Shown piece by piece: positions 6,982 to 13,853 of a stretch of DNA of 13,901 bases; position 1 is the first letter of the stretch, and each line of letters begins with the position of its first letter. Source of the DNA: JBFFXF01 sp041569895. GTDB taxonomy: Bacteria; Planctomycetota; UBA8108; JACQVS01. The stretch is from the NCBI GenBank assembly GCA_041569895.1, contig JBFFXF010000197.1, forward strand, positions 1 to 13,901, in the 5' to 3' direction. Under the pieces are notes generated by a model. The model was not told the DNA's origin, searched no databases, and saw nothing but the letters and a program-made list of their open reading frames with translations. The position numbers and the translations under genes were made by a program.

Positions 6982-9900
6982 ATGCTTCGTCGACATGCCT
7001 TTGCCCTGGTCGCCGCGCTCGTCGCGAGCAGCGGGAACTCCGCCCTGGCCGTCAGCGGGCTCACACTGGAGAGCGGGTGCGTTGTCGCCGGCGACGCCGT
7101 GAACGCGACGGTCGAGATCCCCGAGTGCCGCCCGGCGATCTGTCCGGGCGACCCGCCACCCGTCACCGTGACACTTTCGAGCAGCTCCAGGCATGCGACC
7201 GTACCGGCGAGCGTCGTCATAGTCCGGCGTCCGGGGTCGCCGGGAACAGCGTCGTTCCTGGTCCGCACCGCAAACGTCAGCATTGAGCAGACTGCGACCA
7301 TTCGGGCTTCCTGTGGCAGTCTGAGCAAGACGGCCACTCTGCGGATCGTTCCGCGCTCTGCTCTGTTTCAGAGCTTCAGCCTCGACGCCGCCCAGGTGAT
7401 CGGCGGCTCGCCGACGCAGCTGGTTTTCGGACTCGGTTGTCGCGCGCCGGCGGGAGGGCTCGAGGTCGAGATCACCAATCCGCGGCCGGAGCTGCTGTCG
7501 ACTCCGCCACGCGTGACGATCCCGGCGGGACAATCGGAGTTTCGGCTGACGGCGGTGACCACGCCGGTACCGGCGAGGGTCATCGTACCGCTCCGGGCCA
7601 CGGCCGCTGGACGGACCTTCTCCAGGACGCTCGTGATACTTCCGGGATCGATCAACCTCACCTTCCCCGCGGGCCACGGCGTCGAGGTGACGCAGGGGAT
7701 CCAGTACTTCGACGACCCGGCGTTCAAGGACAACGACGTGCCTCTCTTCAGCGGACGGCCGACGGTGGTGCGGGCGTATCTCGACACCAACACGCCGATC
7801 GCGATTCAGCACATCGAGGGCCGGCTCTTGACGCGAGCCTGCGGTTCCGGGGCGGCCTGGCGCGTGTACACGCCGATCGACGTCACCGCCACCGCGCACC
7901 CGACCTTCAACCTGCGGCGGGTGCGAGAAGACACGGAGCGCCGCTTCACACTCGACTTCCTGCTGTCGCCCGACGATGTGCCTCTCGACGGTTGTCTGGA
8001 GATGCAAGTCGAGATCAACCCGGCGAACCCGGAGCGGGAGATTGTCGAAACGGACTACGATGACAACGTCCTGCGGGAGCGCTTCGAGTTCCGCCCCTCC
8101 TACGACCTCAGCGTCAAGTTCATCCGCGTCGACTGGTGCCCCGGCTGCCCGGGCGACGACAACCCGCGCCTGCTGGCGCCTTTCGACCACGTGCCGAGGA
8201 TCGCCGGCTATCTCGCCCAGGTGTTTCCGGTTTCGGACGTGAGGTATCACTACTCGAGCAAGGATCTGAAGATCACGCGCTTCGAGCCCTCCGACTTCAG
8301 GAAGGAGGGAGCGTGGGGCTGGGTGCTCTTCAAGCTGGCCGTGCGGCGCGGGCTGTCGATCGGGGAGAATCCCTTCATCCACTACTGTGCGCTCGTGCAC
8401 AGGGATGTGCCCCGGGACGGGATCGGTGGCTACGCCTACCTCGGCAGCATCAACTGCCGCGACCTGCTGGCGGTTCCCCGCTGTACGGCGAGCCGTGCCG
8501 ATCGTCCCGACATCGTCGCCCAGGAGATCGCCCACAACGTCGGCCGCTGCCACGCCCCGTGCGGAAACCCCGCCGACCTCGACCCGGACTGGCCGAGCAC
8601 GTCGAACCCCGACGCCGAGATCGGCCATACCGGGTTTCGCATGGACGACCTCACGCCGTTGCCCGGCTCGCCGGCAGAGAGCCGGGTCGACTTCGACGGC
8701 GATGGAGACCTCGACGATGACGATATCTTCTTCGACTTCATGTCGTACTGTAACGACAACTGGGTCTCGCCTTACACGTACCGTCGGATCTATTTCTCCG
8801 AGATCGCATTCCGCACGGCGGGTCTTGGCGTCGCGGCCGGCGCCGCGGATCAGACCGAGGACCACCTGATGATCGGCGGCGTCATCGAACACGACGGTGA
8901 GGTGCACCTCGGCAGCTTCTATCACCGTGAGCTCCCCGCAGGCAGCCGCGCGGAGCGCGGCGAGGGGCCGCTCTCCCTTCGTCTGGTGAGCGGCGGAGGC
9001 GACGTGCTCTTCGAGCGTCGCTTCAACACCTTCCACTCGGATCACGATGGTGACGAGCAGGAGGCGACCGGTCCGTTCTTCCAGACCATTCCCTACGCTC
9101 CGGACACGGCGCACATCGAGCTCGTTCGCGGCGGAGAGCTTCTGGCCTCGCGAACGGTCAGCGCGTCGCCGCCCGAGGTGAAGGTACTCACACCGGGCGG
9201 GGACGCCCACGGACCGGACGAGCCGATCGTGGTGACCTGGACGGCATCCGACGCCGATGGCGACGATCTCACATTCGCCGTCCTCTTCAGCGCTGACGAC
9301 GGAGCGACATGGGAAGCGCTGGCGACCGAGGTCCGGGAGACGAGCTTCGAGCTCGACTCCTCGCGGCTCGCGGGGAGCGAGAAGGCGCTCGTTCGAGTCA
9401 TCGCGAGTGACGGGGTCCACAACGGCTCGGACGACTCCGCGCCCTTCGCGGTCGCGTCGAAGGCGCCCGAGGTGGTCATCCTCGCCCCGACCAGCGGCAC
9501 GGTCGTCACCGCCGGCGTCAGCCTGCTCTTTCGAGGCACCGGCACCGATCCCGAGGACGGCGGCTTGCCGCCCGAGGCGTTCACCTGGAGCTCACAGCTG
9601 GCTGGGGAGATCGGAACGGGAGACAGCGTCGCGGCGACTCTCGAAGCCGGAGTCCATCGCATCGAGCTCGAAGCGCGCGACAGCGACGGCCAGACCTCGA
9701 CCGACGCCATCGTCGTCACCGTCCTCGAGCCCGACTCGAAGGTCGAGGCGGGAAGGGTGCGGCCGGGCGATTGCAATCGGGACGGCGTCACCGACATCTC
9801 CGATCCGATCTGCCTGCTGACGTTCCTCTTCCTCGACAACGATGTCGAGCTGCCGTGCGGAGACGGTACCGCCGACGACGCATCGAACGTCCTCCTCCTC

Positions 9901-10047
9901 GATTCCAACGGGGATACTCACATCGACATCTCCGACCCGATCCACCTGCTCGGATGGCTCTTTCTGGGAGGCCCGGAGCCGTTCCTGTCGACGGAGTGCG
10001 TGTCGATTCCCGGCTGTGAGGAATCGTGCAACGCCGGCGACCAGTGA
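6982..10047 (+). CDS. Secreted multidomain zincin-like protein with Ig-like and dockerin-like domains
   Basis: A 1021-residue exported protein. Residues 1-23 form a signal peptide with likely cleavage after ALA. Two similar Ig-like repeats follow (about 25-124 and 128-221; both end in TL/LVI-x-P). A CARDB-like region comes next (about 224-371, GVEVTQGIQ and NPANPEREIVETDYDDN). The zincin-like domain is about 375-612, with Q514-E515-I-A-H518-x2-G-x2-H524, APCG, an EF-like loop (570-581) and the Met-turn DFMSYC (M587) before WVSPYTYR. Two Ig/fibronectin-like domains follow (about 729-824 and 825-915). Last is a dockerin-like pair (930-941 and 974-985, both DxNxD...DxxD). Many cysteines fit an extracellular protein. 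The first zinc histidine is glutamine, so protease activity is doubtful. It is transcribed alone, divergent from the hydrolase operon. The substrate and the partner of the dockerin-like repeats are unknown. Confidence 0.88.
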   Translation: MLRRHAFALVAALVASSGNSALAVSGLTLESGCVVAGDAVNATVEIPECRPAICPGDPPPVTVTLSSSSRHATVPASVVIVRRPGSPGTASFLVRTANVSIEQTATIRASCGSLSKTATLRIVPRSALFQSFSLDAAQVIGGSPTQLVFGLGCRAPAGGLEVEITNPRPELLSTPPRVTIPAGQSEFRLTAVTTPVPARVIVPLRATAAGRTFSRTLVILPGSINLTFPAGHGVEVTQGIQYFDDPAFKDNDVPLFSGRPTVVRAYLDTNTPIAIQHIEGRLLTRACGSGAAWRVYTPIDVTATAHPTFNLRRVREDTERRFTLDFLLSPDDVPLDGCLEMQVEINPANPEREIVETDYDDNVLRERFEFRPSYDLSVKFIRVDWCPGCPGDDNPRLLAPFDHVPRIAGYLAQVFPVSDVRYHYSSKDLKITRFEPSDFRKEGAWGWVLFKLAVRRGLSIGENPFIHYCALVHRDVPRDGIGGYAYLGSINCRDLLAVPRCTASRADRPDIVAQEIAHNVGRCHAPCGNPADLDPDWPSTSNPDAEIGHTGFRMDDLTPLPGSPAESRVDFDGDGDLDDDDIFFDFMSYCNDNWVSPYTYRRIYFSEIAFRTAGLGVAAGAADQTEDHLMIGGVIEHDGEVHLGSFYHRELPAGSRAERGEGPLSLRLVSGGGDVLFERRFNTFHSDHDGDEQEATGPFFQTIPYAPDTAHIELVRGGELLASRTVSASPPEVKVLTPGGDAHGPDEPIVVTWTASDADGDDLTFAVLFSADDGATWEALATEVRETSFELDSSRLAGSEKALVRVIASDGVHNGSDDSAPFAVASKAPEVVILAPTSGTVVTAGVSLLFRGTGTDPEDGGLPPEAFTWSSQLAGEIGTGDSVAATLEAGVHRIELEARDSDGQTSTDAIVVTVLEPDSKVEAGRVRPGDCNRDGVTDISDPICLLTFLFLDNDVELPCGDGTADDASNVLLLDSNGDTHIDISDPIHLLGWLFLGGPEPFLSTECVSIPGCEESCNAGDQ

Positions 10048-10078
10048 TGCTCTTCGTCGAATCGGCCCGAGTGCTCGC

Positions 10079-10108
10079 GAACGCGGGGACGGGAACGGGG
10101 ACGCGTTC
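10079..10108. terminator. Stem-loop with G-rich loop between convergent genes
   Basis: GAACGCG (10079-10085) and CGCGTTC (10102-10108) form a 7-bp stem around a 16-base loop. The loop and its first flanking G comprise three units of GGGNAC (10085-10102; N = G, A, G). It lies in the 60-bp gap between the stops of the zincin-like gene and rsmB, so it could terminate both transcripts. Neither side has a T-run, so this is not a textbook intrinsic terminator. Confidence 0.4.
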
Positions 10109-11694
10109 TACGGTGGCCAGCCGTCTTCCGGCGCCACGAGAATGGCGTAGTATCCCCCATCCGCCCCGTCCCGATGCGGCAGGAAGAGTCTCGAGCCCTC
10201 CTCCTGGAGCTGCGGGAACTTTCTGCGGATCGCCGACACCACCTGGCCGTTCTCCTCCGGCTCGATCGAGCACGTCGCGTAGACCAGTCGTCCTCCCGGG
10301 GCGAGGCGGCGGACGGATGCCTCGAGGAGACGCTGCTGTCGGCTCTGCAGCTTGGCGAGGTCGTCGCCGTGGATGCGCCAGCGCGCTTCCGGGCGGCGCG
10401 CGAGGACGCCGGTGTTCGAGCACGGGACGTCGACGAGGATCGACGGGAACGTCTCGTCGATCGGAAAGCGCTCCGGGTCGTCGGCGACCTTGTGCAGCGT
10501 GAAGTTCTTGCCGACGCGCTCGAGGCTCTCGCGCAGCCGCTCGATCTTCTGGCCGTCGACGTCGCACGCGACCAGGTGTCCGTCCTCGCCGATCGCCTCG
10601 AGGAGCTGCGAGGCCTTGCCGCCCGGCGCGGCGCACACGTCGAGCACGCGGCTGCCGGGAGCGGGCGCGAGCGCGTCGCCGATCAGCTTCGCGGTCTCGT
10701 CCTGGATGCGGATCCAGCCCTTCTGGAACGGCTCGAGCTCGCGAACGTTTCCCGAGCGGCGGAGGCGGACGGCGTCGTCGATGACGCCCGGCTCGATCTC
10801 GACGCCGGCCTTCTCGAGCGAGGCGACCACCTCGTCGCGGCCCGGCGCGCTCGACGTCAGCGTCGCGGTGACGAGCGGCACGCGGTTGTTCGCCATGCAG
10901 AGCTCCATGGTCTCCTCCTCGCCGAAGCGAGAAACCCAGCGCGAGATCAGCCACTTGGGGTGCGAGTACTTGAGCGCGAGGTAGACCGTGCGGTTCGCCG
11001 CCGGCGACGGGAGCACGGGTCGCTTGAAGACGCAGAAGCCGTGGCGGGCGGGAATCACCGCCAGCTCGTTGGCGCTGGCCGGGAGCTCCTCCACCTTGCC
11101 CTCGATGTCCTTGTCGAGCCGGCGCAGCACGGCGTTGACGAAGCCGACGTCGCGCTGCTCGATGCCGGCGATCGCCTTGAGCCCCTCGACGGTGCCGTGG
11201 ATCGCCGCGTGCGACGGGATGCGGCTGAGGTAGACGAGCTGGTACGTCGCGAGGCGGAGCGCCCAGCGCACCGAGACGTGCTGGCGCTTCATCGAGAACT
11301 GCAGGTAGTGATCGAGGACCTGATCGAGCGTGCTGCGGTGCCGCACCGCGCCGAAGACGATCTCCTGGACGAGGTGCCGGTCCTCCGGGACGATCGCCCC
11401 GCGCGCGACGCGCTCCTCGAGCAAGTGGTCGACGAAGCGCGCGCCGTCATCGGCGTCGGTGAGGATGGAGATCGCCTGGAATCGCGACGCCGGTCCGCGG
11501 GGCAGCGACTCGGGCGGAATCAGCGGCCGGTTCGAGCGGATGCGCTTCTTGCGGAACTTCGATCGGCCGCCGCGGCCACCGCCACGTCCGCCTCCGCGAC
11601 CTCCGCCGCGCCCCCCGCCTCGGCCGCCCTCGGAACCGCCCCGGGGACGATACGGCCGTCTTCCAGCGGGACGCTCTCCGCGGTGTTTCCCCAT
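10108..11694 (-). CDS. rsmB: 16S rRNA (cytosine-C5) methyltransferase RsmB/Sun with RGG-rich N-terminus
   Basis: A 528-residue enzyme predicted to methylate C967 of 16S rRNA using S-adenosylmethionine. A NusB-like RNA-binding domain covers about 70-205 (RFQAISILTD to FVNAVLRRLDKDI). The Rossmann methyltransferase domain holds the SAM motif LDVCAAPGGKASQLL (351-365), acidic ACDVD (376-380), VDVPCSNTGV (421-430, C425) and the catalytic ATCSIEPEEN (473-482, C475). RsmB is usually about 430-450 residues; the extra length is a basic tail with (RGGG)4RGG at 25-43 and a KFRKKR patch. I chose the ATG at 11694. An in-frame GTG at 11763 would add 23 residues and cannot be excluded; GAAGG lies 3 bases before the ATG, which is short. 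It follows fmt on the same strand, as in many bacteria, after a gap of about 200 bp. Confidence 0.93.
   Translation of the reverse strand: MGKHRGERPAGRRPYRPRGGSEGGRGGGRGGGRGGGRGGGRGGRSKFRKKRIRSNRPLIPPESLPRGPASRFQAISILTDADDGARFVDHLLEERVARGAIVPEDRHLVQEIVFGAVRHRSTLDQVLDHYLQFSMKRQHVSVRWALRLATYQLVYLSRIPSHAAIHGTVEGLKAIAGIEQRDVGFVNAVLRRLDKDIEGKVEELPASANELAVIPARHGFCVFKRPVLPSPAANRTVYLALKYSHPKWLISRWVSRFGEEETMELCMANNRVPLVTATLTSSAPGRDEVVASLEKAGVEIEPGVIDDAVRLRRSGNVRELEPFQKGWIRIQDETAKLIGDALAPAPGSRVLDVCAAPGGKASQLLEAIGEDGHLVACDVDGQKIERLRESLERVGKNFTLHKVADDPERFPIDETFPSILVDVPCSNTGVLARRPEARWRIHGDDLAKLQSRQQRLLEASVRRLAPGGRLVYATCSIEPEENGQVVSAIRRKFPQLQEEGSRLFLPHRDGADGGYYAILVAPEDGWPP
11566..11622 (-). repeat. 12-bp-period repeat coding the RGGG tail of RsmB
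   Basis: This GC-extreme tract encodes residues 25-43 of RsmB, four RGGG units plus a final RGG, with drifting codons at a 12-bp period. Such in-frame repeats can expand or shrink by slippage while keeping the reading frame. No other protein in the window has a similar tail. Confidence 0.7.
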
Positions 11695-11811
11695 GAACCT
11701 TCGCCGCTCTTCGCCAGATCGCGAGATAATGACTTCGCGCGCAGAGCTCGCGAACTCCGGCACGACGGATCGGTTTTCCCGCTCCTCGACCGCGTCGCCG
11801 AGGCACGGATC

Positions 11812-11850
11812 GCGAAGCGCATATCTTCTCTCCGGAGCGCGCCGCTTCGC
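11812..11850. other. Inverted repeat between fmt and rsmB
   Basis: GCGAAGCG (11812-11819) and CGCTTCGC (11843-11850) form an 8-bp perfect inverted repeat. The 23-base loop contains the palindrome CTCCGGAG (11830-11837). It would lie in the leader of rsmB within the fmt transcript. No T-run follows, so it could be a processing or pausing structure, or chance in GC-rich DNA. Confidence 0.3.
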
Positions 11851-11872
11851 AAGTCCTATTTGCCTGCGAGCG

Positions 11873-11898
11873 TCAGGACACGCGCGCGCGTGTGCTGA
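11873..11898. terminator. Near-perfect 26-bp palindrome directly after the fmt stop
   Basis: TCAG and CTGA flank a 16-bp perfect palindrome (11878-11893) of alternating purine-pyrimidine sequence, ACACGCGC/GCGCGTGT, with one mismatched pair between arm and core. It abuts the fmt TAA (11899-11901). In RNA it would form a very stable hairpin; in DNA the alternating CG run favours Z-form. With no T-run, it is more likely a 3'-end stabiliser or a factor-dependent stop than an intrinsic terminator. Confidence 0.45.
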
Positions 11899-12921
11899 TT
11901 ATTCCGCGGGGGTCTCGAGGCGATCACCCGCGCGCAGCGGATAGCCGCGCAGGAACGCGTCGGTGGCGACCGGCGACTTGCCGGAACGCTGCAGCTCGTC
12001 GATCCGCACGCGTCCGCGCCCGCACGCGATGATCAGGTCGCTGCCACGGGCGACGACGACGAGCCCGGGCGCCGCGTCGTCGTCGCCGTCGCTCTCGTCG
12101 CCATCGGCGTCGACGCGGGCGCGCAGGATGAGCAGGCGCTCCTCGCGAGCCTTATCTCGATCGCCGCCGCCGCGCTTGACGCGACGGTGCAGCGCGACGG
12201 CGCCCGGCCACGGTGTCATGGCGCGGATGTGATCGACGACCGCGCCGGCGTCGCGGCGCCAGTCGATGCGTCCCTGCTTCTTGAGGAGCTTCGGCGCGCG
12301 GGTGGCGAGGCTGTCGTCCTGCGGGCGCTCCTCGAAGGTGCCGTCGAGGAAGCGCGGCAGGTTGCGCTCGAGCAGGTCGGCGGCGTGGACGGCGAGGCGC
12401 GCCTCGATCTCGCCGGCGTTCTCGTCGGGCTCGATCGGCACCTCGACGGTGTCGACGATCGGCCCGGCGTCCATCTCGCGCACGATGCGAAAGAGGGTCA
12501 CGCCGGTGACGCGATCGCCGGCGAGCAGCGCGTGGACGACCGGCGCGGCGCCGCGGTGTCGCGGCAAGAGGGACGAGTGGAGGTTGAAGGCGCCGAGGCG
12601 GGGCGTCGAGCGAAAGCGCTTGCCGAGGAACTCGCCGTAGTCGGCGACGATGAAGATGTCGGGCTCGATCGCGGCGATGCGGTCCAGAAAGGCCTCGTCG
12701 TTGGCGCTCTCGGGCGCGATCGGCTCGAGGCCGAGCTCGACGGCGCGCCGGCGGACGGGGGTGGGGGTGACGCGCTGGCCACGACCGGCGCGACTGTCGG
12801 GGCGCGTGACGACCTCGAGCAAGCGGTAGGGGGCGTCGGAGTCGTGGAGCGATGCGAGACGCTCGAGCGTGGGCACGCCGAAGGCGCCGGAGGACGCGAG
12901 GACGATGCCGAGCTCGCTCAC
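11899..12921 (-). CDS. fmt: Methionyl-tRNA formyltransferase
   Basis: A 340-residue enzyme that formylates Met-tRNA(fMet) with 10-formyltetrahydrofolate for translation initiation. The N-terminal formyltransferase fold shows IVLASSGAFGVPTLERL (6-22), VTRPDSRAGRGQRVTPTPV (38-56) and the active-site strand GAFNLHSSLLPRHRGAAP (110-127) with N113 and H115, followed by REMDAGPI (148-155) with D151. These match the catalytic Asn-His-Asp of the family. The C-terminal OB-like domain starts near RIDW (218-221) and MTPWPG (235-240). It is about 25 residues longer than the E. coli protein because of a basic then acidic insert (about 247-284, with 10 Asp/Glu in 271-282). Its GTG start overlaps the scpA stop as GTGA. 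No peptide deformylase gene (def), a frequent neighbour, is present. Confidence 0.95.
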   Translation of the reverse strand: MSELGIVLASSGAFGVPTLERLASLHDSDAPYRLLEVVTRPDSRAGRGQRVTPTPVRRRAVELGLEPIAPESANDEAFLDRIAAIEPDIFIVADYGEFLGKRFRSTPRLGAFNLHSSLLPRHRGAAPVVHALLAGDRVTGVTLFRIVREMDAGPIVDTVEVPIEPDENAGEIEARLAVHAADLLERNLPRFLDGTFEERPQDDSLATRAPKLLKKQGRIDWRRDAGAVVDHIRAMTPWPGAVALHRRVKRGGGDRDKAREERLLILRARVDADGDESDGDDDAAPGLVVVARGSDLIIACGRGRVRIDELQRSGKSPVATDAFLRGYPLRAGDRLETPAE

Positions 12922-13724
12922 TGCTCGTCGGCGGCCGGCTCTTCGGCCACCACGGGCTCGCGCTCGGACTCGGGGACGTGCTCGAGGAAGATCGGGCCGA
13001 AGACCTCCTCCTGGTGGAAGCGCAGCTCGCCCTGCTTCGCCATCTCGAGGATGGCGAGCAGGAAGCCGACGGCGTCGTACTTGTTCTCGGCGCGATCGAA
13101 GAGGCTCTCGAAGGGCACCCATCCCTTCGCGTCGGCGCGCCCGTTCTCGAACGCGGCGCGGATCTCGGCGACGTACTCCTCGATCGGCCGGTCCTCGAAG
13201 AGGATGCGGTGCGGCTGTCGCTGGCGCACGGCGAGCTGGACGCGGTGGAACGCCGTCAGCAGGTCCCAGACGGAGACGTTGCCGATCGACGCCGGTCCGG
13301 CGTCGGCGGCGAGCAGATCGCCGAGGTCCTGACTCGGCCGCCGGTACTTCTGGTTGTGCTGCTCCACCAGGTGCTCCAGGAGGAGCGCGCGCTCCTTGTA
13401 CTTCTTGTACTCGAGGAGCTGCAGGACGAGCTCGAGTCGCGGGTCCTCGAGCTCCTCGCCGTCCTCGTCGAGCGGCGTGTCGACGGGCAGCAGGGTGCGC
13501 GACTTGATCTCCATCAACTGCGCGGCGAGGACCAGGAACTCGCCGCAGATGTTCGGGTCGATGCTGCCGAGGATCTGCAGGTACTCGAGGTACTGCTCGG
13601 TGATGCGCGAGATAGGGATGTCGAAGATGTCGAGCTCCTCCTTCTTGATCAGGTAGAGGAGGAGGTCGAGGGGCCCGCGGTAGGACTCGAGCGTGGCGCG
13701 AAACTCGGCCGGCAGCTGCATCAT
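12918..13724 (-). CDS. scpA: Segregation and condensation protein ScpA (kleisin)
   Basis: A 268-residue kleisin that bridges the SMC dimer in the bacterial condensin complex, working with ScpB in chromosome compaction and segregation. The N-terminal SMC-neck-binding domain shows YRGPLDLLLYLIKKEELDIF (15-34) and IPISRITEQYLEYL (36-49), then LVLAAQLMEIKSRTLLP (64-80), all highly typical. The centre (about 85-180) is charged and variable. The C-terminal winged-helix region is about 200-245 (AVGFLLAILEMAKQGEL), followed by a short acidic tail. Two adjacent ATG codons (13724 and 13721) are possible starts; an upstream start at 13796 would add an unconserved basic stretch and run through the promoter-like TATAGT. 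It leads the scpA-fmt-rsmB unit. The usual partner gene scpB is not directly downstream; fmt is. Confidence 0.95.
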   Translation of the reverse strand: MMQLPAEFRATLESYRGPLDLLLYLIKKEELDIFDIPISRITEQYLEYLQILGSIDPNICGEFLVLAAQLMEIKSRTLLPVDTPLDEDGEELEDPRLELVLQLLEYKKYKERALLLEHLVEQHNQKYRRPSQDLGDLLAADAGPASIGNVSVWDLLTAFHRVQLAVRQRQPHRILFEDRPIEEYVAEIRAAFENGRADAKGWVPFESLFDRAENKYDAVGFLLAILEMAKQGELRFHQEEVFGPIFLEHVPESEREPVVAEEPAADEQ

Positions 13725-13731
13725 GCGGGCG

Positions 13732-13737
13732 ACTATA
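13732..13737 (-). promoter_or_regulatory. -10 box of the scpA promoter
   Basis: On the minus strand TATAGT (one mismatch to TATAAT) ends 7 bp before the first scpA ATG and 10 bp before the second. A start at the usual distance would fall on or next to the first ATG, giving a leaderless or nearly leaderless mRNA. No Shine-Dalgarno or clear -35 hexamer is visible. Confidence 0.5.
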
Positions 13738-13853
13738 TAGGACGCGGCCGGGCAAGTCCATCGCCGAGCGCGACCGTTTCGATGCGCCGCAAGCATCCGG
13801 TAAGATGCCCCATACGGAATAGGTGCAGATGTTTACGCGTGGCCCCAGTCGTA

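Noticed and set aside
6841..9420. Upstream extension of the YheT-like frame, antisense to the secreted zincin-like gene
   Set aside because: It has no recognisable domain and opposes a well-supported gene; the YheT similarity starts at the ATG at 6840.
10174..11898. 574-codon plus-strand open frame opposite rsmB
   Set aside because: The minus-strand RsmB keeps every catalytic motif; the plus-strand reading is low-complexity with no family resemblance.
12187..13332. 381-codon plus-strand open frame across fmt and scpA
   Set aside because: It mirrors two clear genes and has no domain of its own.
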